Positions 7,178 to 15,599 of a stretch of DNA of 64,000 nt are shown piece by piece. Origin of the DNA: Chloroflexota bacterium (lineage in GTDB: Bacteria; Chloroflexota; Dormibacteria; Aeolococcales; Aeolococcaceae); contig VBIQ01000004.1 in assembly GCA_005880985.1 (NCBI GenBank), positions 248,001-312,000 of the forward strand. The letters run 5' to 3'. The first letter of the stretch is position 1, and every line of letters begins with the position of its first letter. Both the position numbers and the translations under genes were made by a program. The notes below the pieces were generated by a model. That model was not told where the DNA came from. It was given only the letters and a program-made list of their open reading frames with translations, and ran no database searches.

Positions 7178-7635
7178 CCCGGCGCCGGTCCCCGCGCCGA
7201 TCGCCGCCGCGGCAGCCCAGTCGAACCGCCACCGCGTCCGTCGATCCGATCGCCGTCTACCGTGACGCCGCCGGCTACGGCCGGCTGATGCGCACCGCCC
7301 TGGCGTTGGGCCTGCTACTGCTCTGCGCCTCGCTGGTGGTCGAGGTGGCCGGGGCCACCCCCCGCCCCGAGATCGGCGCCGCCGGGCTGCTGGCCATGCT
7401 GCTCTTCATCAGCGCCGGCGTGGCCAAGCACTATCGCGGGCTGTATCGGGTGCGCCGGCACCATCCCGAGGCGTGGCGCGCCGATGCAGCCTTCATTCGG
7501 GGGATGATGCTGGCTCCATTCGGCTTCGGCGACCCGCGGGCGACTCGCTATGACCGGTGGCTGCGCCTCACCACCATCGTCCTCGCCGTCGCCCTCGTGG
7601 GACTGGTGCTGGGGCGCGGTGGCGGCCGGCACTGA
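7174..7635 (+). CDS. Membrane protein of unknown function
   Basis: 153 residues from a GTG overlapping the previous stop (GTGA). An arginine-rich N-terminus of about 20 residues precedes three hydrophobic segments: ALALGLLLLCASLVVEVAG, GAAGLLAMLLFISAGVA and a C-terminal TTIVLAVALVGLVLG. The soluble loop between helices 2 and 3 is basic. I recognise no family. Confidence 0.6.
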   Translation: MTRRRSPRRSPPRQPSRTATASVDPIAVYRDAAGYGRLMRTALALGLLLLCASLVVEVAGATPRPEIGAAGLLAMLLFISAGVAKHYRGLYRVRRHHPEAWRADAAFIRGMMLAPFGFGDPRATRYDRWLRLTTIVLAVALVGLVLGRGGGRH

Positions 7636-7656
7636 CCGCATCAGGGAGGCAAGACC

Positions 7657-8439
7657 GTGGACCTGGGATTGCGGGGACGCGCCGCCTTCGTCGGCGGCTC
7701 CAGTCAGGGCATGGGTCGTGCCATCGCCGAGCTCTTCTCCGGCGAGGGCGCCGACGTGGCGCTGTGCGCCCGCCGCGCCGAGGAGCTGGAGCGGGCCGCG
7801 GTCGCGGTGCGAACCCGCGGCCGGCGGGTGGTCACCCGGGTGGCGGACCTCGCCGACGGTCCCGCCGCGATCGCCGCGGTCGAGGGCGCGGTCGCCGAGC
7901 TGGGACGCCTCGATGTCCTGGTGGTCAACAGCGGCGGTCCACCGCCGGGGACCTTCGCCGACCTCGACGACGCCGCCTGGCACGCTGCCCACGAGCTGAC
8001 CCTGATGAGCGGGGTGCGCATGGTGCGAGCCGCGCTGCCGGCGCTGCGCAAATCGGATGCCGCCGCGGTGCTCTTCATCTCATCCTTCACCATCCGGCAG
8101 CCGGTCGCCAACCTGGTGCTGAGCAACAGCATCCGTCTCGCCGTCGCCGGCCTCGCCAGATCGCTGGCCAACGAGCTGGCGCCGAAGGTGCGGGTCAACA
8201 CCGTGCTGCCCGGCAACATCCGCACCGAGCGCGCTGTCGAGCTGGCGCGAGCGCGGGCCACCGCTGGTCGAAAGGTCGATGACATCATCGCCGAGGCGTC
8301 ACGTGGCATTCCCCTGGGTCGCTACGGCGAGGTCGAGGACGTCGCCCGCCTCGCCGTCTTCCTCTGCTCGCCGGCGGCGTCATATATCAGCGGCGCCGTG
8401 GTTCCCTGTGACGGCGGACTGATCCAGGCACCGGTCTAG
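7657..8439 (+). CDS. SDR-family oxidoreductase with non-standard catalytic residues
   Basis: 260 residues with an AGGGAGG ribosome binding site before the GTG. The Rossmann nucleotide-binding motif is present as GGSSQGMG (T/GGxxxGxG) and the NNAG-equivalent as VNSGG. In the active site, aligning the helix LARSLANELAPKVRVN back to the usual Y-x3-K places Ser at the tyrosine position and Arg at the lysine position (SNSIR). The upstream catalytic serine is kept (ISSFTI). Subgroups of SDRs without the YxxxK pair exist and may bind ligands or catalyse differently. The C-terminal GRYGEVEDVARLAVFLCS and SGAVVPCDGG are standard for the family. Substrate unknown. Confidence 0.75.
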   Translation: MDLGLRGRAAFVGGSSQGMGRAIAELFSGEGADVALCARRAEELERAAVAVRTRGRRVVTRVADLADGPAAIAAVEGAVAELGRLDVLVVNSGGPPPGTFADLDDAAWHAAHELTLMSGVRMVRAALPALRKSDAAAVLFISSFTIRQPVANLVLSNSIRLAVAGLARSLANELAPKVRVNTVLPGNIRTERAVELARARATAGRKVDDIIAEASRGIPLGRYGEVEDVARLAVFLCSPAASYISGAVVPCDGGLIQAPV

Positions 8440-8468
8440 ACCACGCCCCGCCGCGTCGCGGTCGACCC

Positions 8469-9236
8469 TCAGCAGCTGGTGGCGTTGAGGATCTGCACGA
8501 TCCCCACCAGGTTGAAGAGACCGTGCACCACCACTCCGGGCCAGAGTGACCCGGTGCGGTGATAGAGATAGGCGAGCAGCAGACCGACGCCGAAGAGCGG
8601 CAGCAGCAGCAGCTTGATGAAGTGTGCCCCTGCGAAGATGAGCGCGCTGAGCACCGCGGCGGCGGGCCAGGGCAGTTGCCGGCTCAGCCAGCCGAAGATG
8701 AAGCCGCGAAAGATCGTCTCCTCGACCAGGGGGGCCACCACCGAGACTGCAGGGATGGCGATCAGGATCACATGACCGTACTCGGCGCGGACGGCGGTGC
8801 ACTGAGCGTTGCTCACCCCGGGGAAGAGAGCGGCACTGATCGCCCCGAGGACGGCGGCGACGATCAGCGCGACCACGGTGAGCGGCGCAGCCAGCAGCAG
8901 CCAGCGCGTGGCGACGCTCCGCCATCCCAGGTCGCGCACGGTGGCGTGGCGACGGCCGATCACCAGCAGCAGCACCACCGCCAGCGCGACGGCGTAGAAG
9001 AACGTCTGCCCGGTGAACGACTCCAGCGCATTGCGCGAGCTCGGCTGCAATCCGGTATCGACCAGATGTGTCACGTACCCGCCGAATCGGATGGCCTGGC
9101 CGGCGAGCGTGAGCAGGCGTCCCTGGTCGTCTGTCCCCGCTGGCAGCAGCAGCATCACGCCGACGAAGATCAGGATGTCGGTCCAATCCCAGGGAACTCT
9201 TCGCCGGCGCATCACATCGACGCTCATCGGCGCCAT
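8469..9236 (-). CDS. CPBP-family intramembrane metalloprotease
   Basis: 255 residues with about seven hydrophobic segments. The ABI/CPBP catalytic motifs are all visible: the EExxxR motif EETIFRG, FAGAH (FxxxH) and a late HGLFNLVG (HxxxN/D). These proteases cut within or next to the membrane and in bacteria are linked to processing of prenylated or secreted peptides, or to immunity against them. It converges with the SDR gene and is divergent from holB across a short gap. The last residues NATSC show nothing further. Confidence 0.8.
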   Translation of the reverse strand: MAPMSVDVMRRRRVPWDWTDILIFVGVMLLLPAGTDDQGRLLTLAGQAIRFGGYVTHLVDTGLQPSSRNALESFTGQTFFYAVALAVVLLLVIGRRHATVRDLGWRSVATRWLLLAAPLTVVALIVAAVLGAISAALFPGVSNAQCTAVRAEYGHVILIAIPAVSVVAPLVEETIFRGFIFGWLSRQLPWPAAAVLSALIFAGAHFIKLLLLPLFGVGLLLAYLYHRTGSLWPGVVVHGLFNLVGIVQILNATSC

Positions 9237-9265
9237 TGTGGCCGGACGCCGGCGGTAGCCCTGCC

Positions 9266-9271
9266 TACACT
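9266..9271 (+). promoter_or_regulatory. Putative -10 box (TACACT), leaderless
   Basis: TACACT is followed by six bases and the GTG at 9278, supporting that start for holB over the upstream in-frame candidate at 9236. Confidence 0.45.
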
Positions 9272-9277
9272 GCGGCC

Positions 9278-10387
9278 GTGCCCTTCTCGGAGATCGTCGG
9301 CCATGCGCTGGTCGCTGCCCAGCTGGCGGCGTCGCTGGGCGACGGCCGGCTGCCTCACGCGCTGCTGCTCGCCGGTCCCGACGGGGTGGGCAAGACCACC
9401 CTCGCCGAGGCCCTGGCCGGGGTCATGCTCGACGCCGGCGGCTGGCCCGGTGGCCTGGCGGCGCATCCCGATCACTGGCTGGAGGACTCCGACTCGGAGC
9501 GGATCGGCATTGAACGGGTTCGCGCGGGCGGCGGAACCCCGGAGACGGGCCCCAGCCTCCAGGACTTCTTCGCGCTGCGCAGCTACGCCGGCGGGCGCCG
9601 GATCGCGGTGATCGGCCGCGCTGACCGGCTGACCGAGCCTGCGGCCAACAGCGTGCTCAAGACTCTCGAGGAACCACCGCCGCTGAGCCACATCGTGCTC
9701 TGCACCGCCCATCCCGAGCGGATGCCGGCGACGGTGGTCTCCCGCTGCCAGATGATCGGTTGCGGTCCGGTGCCGGCGCCGGCGATGCGGTCCTGGCTGG
9801 AGTCGCGTCACCGGGCTCCGGCCCGGCTCGCCGCGCTGGCCGCCGCTCTCGCCGGGGGGAGCCCGGGACGCGCGCTCCGGCTGGCCATCACTCCGGGAGC
9901 GTTGAGCGCCGACCTCGCCGCCATCGACACTTTCCTCGCCGGCGCCGGAGGGGGGCGGGCAGCCGTGCTCGCGACCGCCGGAAAGCTGGCGCCGCCCAAC
10001 TCCGCCGAGGGGCGTGAGCGGGCCATCGCCCAGCTTGCCGCCTGGACCAGCTTCGTCCGGGACGTCGCCTACCTCGCTGCCGGGGCCCCGGAGCTGACCG
10101 TGTGGGCCGACTTCCAGCCGGCGGCCAGGGCCTGGGCCGAGTCCCTCCCGATGGAGCGCGTGGTCGAGATCCTCGGCCGGTGTGTGGAGCTCAGCGACCA
10201 GCTGGCGCAATATGCTGTACCTCGCCTCGGTTACGAGGTGCTGTTCCTCGACGTCTTCGCCACAGCTCCGGCACCACCCCGGGTCGCCGCACCGCCGCGC
10301 GATCCCACTCTCGCCGGCCCCGCGGCGGCAGACGCCACCAACCCTGATCACCCCGCCCGCCCCCGGTCACCCCGGCGGCGCGGCTGA
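9278..10387 (+). CDS. holB: DNA polymerase III delta' subunit
   Basis: 369 residues from a leaderless-type GTG. It is a clamp-loader ATPase-family protein: HALLLAGPDGVGKTTLAEAL is a Walker A motif, and VIGRADRLTEPAANSVLKTLEEPP followed by HIVLCTA is the signature helix-strand of HolB/DnaX proteins. The C-terminal half is the delta'-type helical collar. The zinc-binding cysteines found in many DnaX/HolB proteins are not evident. It opens the beta clamp together with DnaX and HolA during replication. It is followed eleven bases later by a PSP1 gene, a neighbour commonly found beside holB in Gram-positive genomes. Confidence 0.85.
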   Translation: MPFSEIVGHALVAAQLAASLGDGRLPHALLLAGPDGVGKTTLAEALAGVMLDAGGWPGGLAAHPDHWLEDSDSERIGIERVRAGGGTPETGPSLQDFFALRSYAGGRRIAVIGRADRLTEPAANSVLKTLEEPPPLSHIVLCTAHPERMPATVVSRCQMIGCGPVPAPAMRSWLESRHRAPARLAALAAALAGGSPGRALRLAITPGALSADLAAIDTFLAGAGGGRAAVLATAGKLAPPNSAEGRERAIAQLAAWTSFVRDVAYLAAGAPELTVWADFQPAARAWAESLPMERVVEILGRCVELSDQLAQYAVPRLGYEVLFLDVFATAPAPPRVAAPPRDPTLAGPAAADATNPDHPARPRSPRRRG

Positions 10388-10397
10388 CTGGACGGCC

Positions 10398-11252
10398 ATG
10401 CCTCTTGCCTTCGGCGTCAAGTTCCGCCGTAACGGCCCGCTCAACTACTACGACCCCGCCGGCGACGACTTCGTGGTCGGTGAGCGCGTCGTCGCCGACA
10501 CCGCTCGCGGCGCCGAGATCGGCGAGGTGGTGCTGGCGCCGGCCGAGCTGGGCGCCTCGATCCTGCCGGCCGAGCTGAAGCCGGTGATCCGCCGGGCCAC
10601 CCCCGAGGACCTCGACCAGAAGCACGCCCTCGAGGAGCGTGCCCCGGAGCAGGTGCGCATCGCCAAGGAGAAGGTCGACGCCTTCGGCCTGGAGATGAAG
10701 ATCGTCGCCGCCACCTCCTCCTTCGACGGCGGCCGCATCCTGTTCGACTTCTCCGCCGACGGGCGGGTGGACTTCCGCGATCTGGCCAAGGACCTCGCCT
10801 CCACCTTCCAGTGCCGGGTCGAGCTGCGCCAGATCTATCCCCGCGACGAGGCGAAGATCCAGGACGGATTCGGCCCGTGCGGGCGCCGGTTGTGCTGCTC
10901 CTCGTGGATCAAGGAGTTCCAGCCGATCTCCATCAAGCACGCCAAGGAGCAGGGGCTGCCGCTCAATCCCAGCCGGCTCAACGGTATGTGCGGAAAGCTC
11001 AAGTGCTGCCTGGTGTACGAGAACGACCAGTACGTCGAGTTCAAGCGACGAATGCCGCCTCCCGGAGCAGTGGTGGATCTACCCGAGGGCAGGGCGGTGG
11101 TCCAGGAGATCGACCCGATGCGCGAGATCGTCACCGTGGCCATGGCCTACACCGGCGCCCTGGTGCACGTGCCGGCCGCCAACCTGCGGCTGGAGGAGCC
11201 GCTTCCCGTCGGCGATCAGGAGAAGGCGTCGCGGCGCCGGCGGCGCCGGTAG
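10398..11252 (+). CDS. PSP1-domain protein (YaaT/RicT family)
   Basis: 284 residues from the ATG at 10398. The PSP1 signature is strong: GFGPCGRRLCCSSWI and NGMCGKLKCCLVYEN hold the paired cysteines that bind iron-sulfur clusters in the Bacillus RicA-RicF-RicT complex. An N-terminal FGVKFRRNGPLNYYDPAG and a DFRDLAKDLASTF segment are also typical. In Bacillus the protein affects RNA processing by RNase Y and sporulation; here a general RNA-maturation role is the most that can be inferred. The C-terminus is basic (KASRRRRRR). Confidence 0.83.
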   Translation: MPLAFGVKFRRNGPLNYYDPAGDDFVVGERVVADTARGAEIGEVVLAPAELGASILPAELKPVIRRATPEDLDQKHALEERAPEQVRIAKEKVDAFGLEMKIVAATSSFDGGRILFDFSADGRVDFRDLAKDLASTFQCRVELRQIYPRDEAKIQDGFGPCGRRLCCSSWIKEFQPISIKHAKEQGLPLNPSRLNGMCGKLKCCLVYENDQYVEFKRRMPPPGAVVDLPEGRAVVQEIDPMREIVTVAMAYTGALVHVPAANLRLEEPLPVGDQEKASRRRRRR

Positions 11253-11260
11253 ACGCGACC

Positions 11261-12304
11261 TTGGCCGGATCGCGCTTTCGCCGTCCCTCGCTGGGACCGG
11301 ACTTCGGCTACGCGCCGGGCGAGCAACCGCCCCACGGCGACGGCTGGGTCAAGCTCAACACCAACGAGTCGCCGCTGCCGCCGTCTCCCGCGGTGGCCGG
11401 GGCGGTCGCCGGCAGCGCCGCCACCCTGCATCGCTATCCCAGCCCGGACGGGGAGCCGCTTCGCAGCGCGCTGGCGCGGTATCACGGCGTGGACCCGCAG
11501 CAGGTGATGGTCGGCAACGGCGCCGACGAGGTGCTCGACTGCTGCATCCGCGCCTTCTGCGAGCCCGGGAGCCGCCTGGTGCTCTCACGGCCGACCTATG
11601 CAGTTCTTCCCATCCTTGGCCGGATCTTCGGCTCCGAGGTGGTGGAGCTGCCGGTGGAGGAGGACGGCACCCTGCCGGCGGCGCTCGGCACCACCGCGGG
11701 GGCACTTCGCGTCGCGGTCAATCCCAACGCGCCGACGGGTGTGTGGACGCCGCCCGACGCGCTCGAGGAGCTGCTCGCCGGCGCCTCCGGGGTCACCGTC
11801 ATCGACGAGGCGTACAGCGACTTCGCTCCCGCCTCGTGCCTGCCGCTGCTGGGGCGTCACGACGACTGGCTGGTGGTCCGCACCTTTTCGAAGGCGCACG
11901 CGCTTGCGGGACTGCGGGTCGGCTACGCGGTGGGCGACGCCCGACTGATCGCCGACCTGGGCGCCGTGAAGGACTCCTATCCGGTGGACCGCTGCGCGCT
12001 TGCCGGCGCCATGGCCGCGCTCGCCGACGAAGCGCACCACCGGGCCATCGTCACCCTGGTGCGCGGCGAGCGCGATCGGGTGAGCGCGCGACTGGTGGGG
12101 TCGGGATGGTCGGTGCTGCCGTCGCAGGCGAACTTCGTGCTGGCCCGTCCTCCCGACGGCGCCGCCGCCGAGGCCGCCGCGCGGCTGCGGCGCGAACGCA
12201 TCCTGGTGCGCCATTTCGGCGACGGACCGCATGCCGACCGCCTACGGATCACCATCGGCAGCGCCGCCGACAACGACCGGTTGCTCGCGGCCCTCGCTGT
12301 CTGA
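11261..12304 (+). CDS. hisC: Histidinol-phosphate aminotransferase
   Basis: 347 residues from a TTG eight bases after the previous stop; the frame further upstream lies within the PSP1 gene. It is a class II fold-type I PLP enzyme: LNTNESPLPPSP at the N-terminus, GNGADEVLD, NPNAPTG, the DEAYSDF motif holding the PLP-pyridine Asp, and the Schiff-base lysine in RTFSKAHALAGLR. A C-terminal arginine in DRLRITIG binds the phosphate/carboxylate. It transfers amino groups between glutamate and imidazole-acetol phosphate in histidine synthesis. No other his genes are nearby, so it may also serve aromatic amino acid transamination. Confidence 0.85.
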   Translation: MAGSRFRRPSLGPDFGYAPGEQPPHGDGWVKLNTNESPLPPSPAVAGAVAGSAATLHRYPSPDGEPLRSALARYHGVDPQQVMVGNGADEVLDCCIRAFCEPGSRLVLSRPTYAVLPILGRIFGSEVVELPVEEDGTLPAALGTTAGALRVAVNPNAPTGVWTPPDALEELLAGASGVTVIDEAYSDFAPASCLPLLGRHDDWLVVRTFSKAHALAGLRVGYAVGDARLIADLGAVKDSYPVDRCALAGAMAALADEAHHRAIVTLVRGERDRVSARLVGSGWSVLPSQANFVLARPPDGAAAEAAARLRRERILVRHFGDGPHADRLRITIGSAADNDRLLAALAV

Positions 12305-12309
12305 CCGGC

Positions 12310-13026
12310 TCAGCGGCGGCGCCGTCCGGCCACGACCGCCAGCGCCACGACGGCGACCGCGGCCGACGCCGATGGCACCAGCCAGGGGCGCTCACGCATC
12401 AGGTCCTCGGCGGCGTCGCGCAGCCGCGACCACGCCGTCGGCGGCCCCACGTACGCGGGCTCGTCGGTGACGATGCGCACCACGCCCGGTACCGCCAGCT
12501 CCTCCTGCTCCGCTGGGGCGGAGACGGTGATCTCCGGCGGGGCCTCGGGCATCGACGGGGCGGCCGTCACCGGCGCCGCGCCGTTCTCGGTGATCAGACC
12601 GGTCAGGGCCCGGCCGAAGCGGCTGGCCAGCGATCGTGCCGCCCCCTGCAGGATGCGCTCTGGCAGCTCGGCGGCGCGGCCGGTGACGCGCAGCTCGCTG
12701 CGGGTGGACACCAGCGTGGCGCCTCCCGAGTTGCGCAGCCGCACGTCGACCGTGCCCTGGACGCCTCCCTCGCCCCGCGCCTGCTGCGCCTGGACGGTGA
12801 GCCGGAGCGACCCGGCCGAGCGATCCACCTCCTCCATCCGCATCACCCCGCGGTAGGTGATGCTGGTCTGGCCGAGGCTGATCCGCAGGTCACCGCGGGC
12901 GCTGGCCGCGTTGGCCTCGGTGAGCCGTGCCCCGGGAACGCAGGCGGCGGCGCGGGGGACGTCGCTGAGGGCGTCGAGGACCTGCTCCAGCGACGCGGGG
13001 ATCGAGAACTCGTTGGTGAGCACCAT
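12310..13026 (-). CDS. CoxG-like SRPBCC-domain protein with C-terminal membrane anchor
   Basis: 238 residues. The N-terminal 150 residues form a START/SRPBCC-type domain of the carbon-monoxide-dehydrogenase subunit G (CoxG) family: FSIPASLEQVLDALSDVPRA, CVPGA and ITYRGVMRMEEVD, then the LVSTRSELRVTGRAAEL strand and a GRALTGLI helix. A proline/alanine-rich linker follows. The protein ends with one transmembrane helix (VPSASAAVAVVALAVVAG) and RRRR. CoxG helps anchor or mature Mo-hydroxylases such as CO dehydrogenase, but no hydroxylase genes are present here. A general lipid- or ligand-binding role is possible. Confidence 0.7.
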   Translation of the reverse strand: MVLTNEFSIPASLEQVLDALSDVPRAAACVPGARLTEANAASARGDLRISLGQTSITYRGVMRMEEVDRSAGSLRLTVQAQQARGEGGVQGTVDVRLRNSGGATLVSTRSELRVTGRAAELPERILQGAARSLASRFGRALTGLITENGAAPVTAAPSMPEAPPEITVSAPAEQEELAVPGVVRIVTDEPAYVGPPTAWSRLRDAAEDLMRERPWLVPSASAAVAVVALAVVAGRRRR

Positions 13027-13154
13027 TTCGGGCGGCCATTATGGGCTGCCCCCGGGCGGTGTCCAGCCAGGGTGGGTCACAAGCCGCTGCACAGCGGCGA
13101 CGACCGTGCAACGCTCCCTCCGAGCACCCGCCGGCGTCACTACCCTGGAGCCCG

Positions 13155-13448
13155 ATGGGCGACCTTCACCTCACCTTGAGTTCTCTGCAGGGTCTTCCCC
13201 AGGCCGAGTGGGTCGTGGTGGCGCTGCTCTGCTGGGTGGTCGTCTACTTCGCCTACAAGGCGGTCTGGCGCCGTGACTACGGGATCCCGGTGCAGCGCCG
13301 CATCTTCCGGCTCCGCCTCCAGGTCGATCACGACCAGATGGCCTACGTCCCCTTCTGGTGGAGCGACCTCCAGGTGCAGCGGGCGCTCAAGGCGCATCTG
13401 CGCCGGACCATGAAGCAGGCCTTCGACCGGCCGCGGGGGCGCCGGTAG
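13155..13448 (+). CDS. Small single-TM protein of unknown function
   Basis: 97 residues from the ATG at 13155, eight bases after a TACCCT -10-like hexamer. One membrane helix lies near residues 18-35 (EWVVVALLCWVVVYFAYKAV). It is followed by a basic amphipathic cytoplasmic part with YVPFWWSDLQVQRALKAHLRR. I recognise no family. Confidence 0.55.
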   Translation: MGDLHLTLSSLQGLPQAEWVVVALLCWVVVYFAYKAVWRRDYGIPVQRRIFRLRLQVDHDQMAYVPFWWSDLQVQRALKAHLRRTMKQAFDRPRGRR

Positions 13449-13592
13449 CGCGCTCCGCGGCGGCAGTCGGCCTCGGTGGTGGCGCGAGCGGCGTTTGGGT
13501 TCTCGCCTAAAGACCGCTGCGACCCTCCGCCGGCCCGGGGCGGCTCGGCCGATGGCCGGCGCCGCTCGGGCCTCGCTTGCGTCGGCGAGGCG

Positions 13593-13598
13593 TAGACT
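13593..13598 (+). promoter_or_regulatory. Putative -10 box (TAGACT) upstream of korA
   Basis: TAGACTGG occurs here, about 115 bases before korA, and again at 24533 before the ferredoxin gene. No good -35 can be placed. The rest of the 13449-13713 gap shows no gene or clear structure. Confidence 0.3.
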
Positions 13599-13713
13599 GG
13601 CGATCAGTTCGGCGCCTGCCTGGCGGGCGAACGTCCGCCGACTGCGGTCACGCGAGTTCGACCGCATGGTCGCGCGGCGCCGGCGCAAGTCGCGGGGGAG
13701 AAACGAGGAGAAC

Positions 13714-15585
13714 ATGTCCGCGGAGGTGGTCAACGACCTGACCATCCAGGTGGCGACGATCAACGGGTCGGGGAGCCAGTCCTCCAATTTGACCCTCACC
13801 AGGTCCATCTTCCGGATGGGCATCCCGGTGGCCCCCAAGAACGTCTTCCCCTCCAACATCGAGGGCCTCCCCACCTGGTTCGACGTCCGTGTCTCGCCCT
13901 ACGGCTACCAGTGCCGGACGCGGGACATCGACATCCTCGTCGCCCTCAACCCCACCACCTGGACCACCGACGCGCCGGGGGTGAAGCCGGGCGGCGTCAT
14001 CGTCCACGAAGCCACCTACCCGGTGGTGGGCGCCGCCGCTCGCGACGATGTCACCTACTACCCGGTCCCCTTCACCAAGCTCGCCAAGGAGCGCATCGGG
14101 CAGGACTCGCTCCGCAAGTACCTGACCAACATGGTGTACGTCGGGGTGCTGGCCCACCTGCTCGGCATCGAGGTCGAGGCGATCGAGAGCGCGCTGCGCG
14201 ACCAGTTCCGCACCAAGCCCAAGGCGGTGGCGGTGAACATGGAGGCCGTGACCCTCGGTCTCGACTACGCCCGCGAGAACCTCGAGAAGCGCGATCGCTA
14301 CCGCCTCGAGCGCCTCAGCGGCCGCACCGAGGGGCGCATCCTCATCGAGGGCAACCAGGCGGCGGCGCTCGGCTGCGTGATGGGCGGCTGCACGGTGGCC
14401 GCGTGGTACCCGATCACCCCGTCCTCGTCGCTGTGCGAGGCCTTCATCGGCTACTGCGAGCGGTTCCGCGCCGATCCGCAGACTGGTGACAAGCGTTACG
14501 CCATCATCCAGGCGGAGGACGAGCTTGCCGCCCTCGGCATCGTCTTCGGCGCCACCTGGACGGGGGCGCGGGCGATGACGTCGACGGCGGGTCCGGGGAT
14601 CTCGCTGATGGCGGAGTTCACCGGGCTCGGCTACTACGCCGAGTTGCCCGCGGTCATCTTCGACGTGCAGCGGGTGGGCCCGTCGACGGGCTTGCCGACC
14701 CGCACCATGCAGGGGGATGTCAGCTTCGCCTACACGTTGTCGCACGGCGACACCCGGCACGTGCTGCTCCTCCCCGGCAGCGCCGAGGAGAACTACGAGT
14801 TCGCCATGCAGGCATTCGATCTGGCTGATCGCCTGCAGACGCCGGTGTTCGTGCTCACCGACCTCGATCTGGGCATGAACCTCTGGATGGCCGATCCCCT
14901 CGCCTATCCGGCGAACGGCTTCGACCGGGGCAAGGTGCTCACCGCCGGTGACCTGGAGCGCATCGAGTCGTGGGGCCGCTACCGAGACGTCGACGGTGAC
15001 GGCATCACCTATCGCACCCTTCCCGGCACGCCCAACCCGCTCGCCGGCTACTTCACCCGGGGCTCCGGTCACGACGAGGACGCGGCCTACTCGGAGCTTC
15101 CCGAGGTGTATCAGCGCAACCTCGACCGCCTGGCGCGCAAGCACGAGACGGCGCGCCGGCTGGTGCCGGCTCCGGTCGCCGACGAGCGCGGCAACGAGCT
15201 CGCCATCCTCGCCTATGGCAGCACCCACTTCGCCGTGGTCGAGGCCCGCGACCAGCTGGGTGAAGCCGGGATCGAGACCGATTACCTGCGGGTGCGGGCG
15301 CTGCCGTTCTCCTCGGAGGTGGCCGCCTTCATCGAGCGGCACGAGCGCGTCTACGTGGTCGAGCAGAACCAGCAGGGGCAGCTCTGCGGACTGCTCCGCC
15401 AGGAGCTGCCCGGTGCGCTCGCCGACCGGCTCGTCTCCGTCCGTCACTACAACGGTGTCCCCATCGACGCCGCCGCCATCTCCGGCCCGATCGAGGAGGA
15501 TGTCCGCCCCGACAACGAGGCCCGTCGGCAGGCCGCATCGCCGGCGCCAAGCGGCGAGCATCCCCCGGCGGCGCTGGCCGTCTGA
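13714..15585 (+). CDS. korA: 2-oxoacid:ferredoxin oxidoreductase alpha subunit (gamma-alpha fusion)
   Basis: 623 residues from the ATG at 13714 with an ACGAGGAG ribosome binding site. The first ~190 residues are the gamma domain (TIQVATINGSGSQSSNLTL, FPSNIEGLPTWFDVRV). The rest is the alpha pyrimidine-binding and transketolase-C region, with GNQAAALGCVMGGC, YPITPSSSL, QAEDELAALG and TSTAGPGISLM. This is the architecture of 2-oxoglutarate and related ferredoxin oxidoreductases. With the beta subunit it decarboxylates a 2-oxoacid to acyl-CoA and reduces ferredoxin, in the TCA cycle or in reverse for carbon fixation. Substrate preference (2-oxoglutarate versus pyruvate) cannot be read with certainty. 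Confidence 0.88.
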   Translation: MSAEVVNDLTIQVATINGSGSQSSNLTLTRSIFRMGIPVAPKNVFPSNIEGLPTWFDVRVSPYGYQCRTRDIDILVALNPTTWTTDAPGVKPGGVIVHEATYPVVGAAARDDVTYYPVPFTKLAKERIGQDSLRKYLTNMVYVGVLAHLLGIEVEAIESALRDQFRTKPKAVAVNMEAVTLGLDYARENLEKRDRYRLERLSGRTEGRILIEGNQAAALGCVMGGCTVAAWYPITPSSSLCEAFIGYCERFRADPQTGDKRYAIIQAEDELAALGIVFGATWTGARAMTSTAGPGISLMAEFTGLGYYAELPAVIFDVQRVGPSTGLPTRTMQGDVSFAYTLSHGDTRHVLLLPGSAEENYEFAMQAFDLADRLQTPVFVLTDLDLGMNLWMADPLAYPANGFDRGKVLTAGDLERIESWGRYRDVDGDGITYRTLPGTPNPLAGYFTRGSGHDEDAAYSELPEVYQRNLDRLARKHETARRLVPAPVADERGNELAILAYGSTHFAVVEARDQLGEAGIETDYLRVRALPFSSEVAAFIERHERVYVVEQNQQGQLCGLLRQELPGALADRLVSVRHYNGVPIDAAAISGPIEEDVRPDNEARRQAASPAPSGEHPPAALAV

Positions 15586-15599
15586 GGAACCTTCGAACC

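Noticed and set aside
12310..13026. CoxG-like gene as evidence of a CO dehydrogenase cluster
   Set aside because: No coxL, coxM or coxS gene is present in the neighbourhood, and this SRPBCC family is widespread outside CO oxidation.
13648..15561. A 637-codon open frame on the minus strand opposite korA
   Set aside because: Shadow frame of a well-supported gene with no ribosome binding site or motif.
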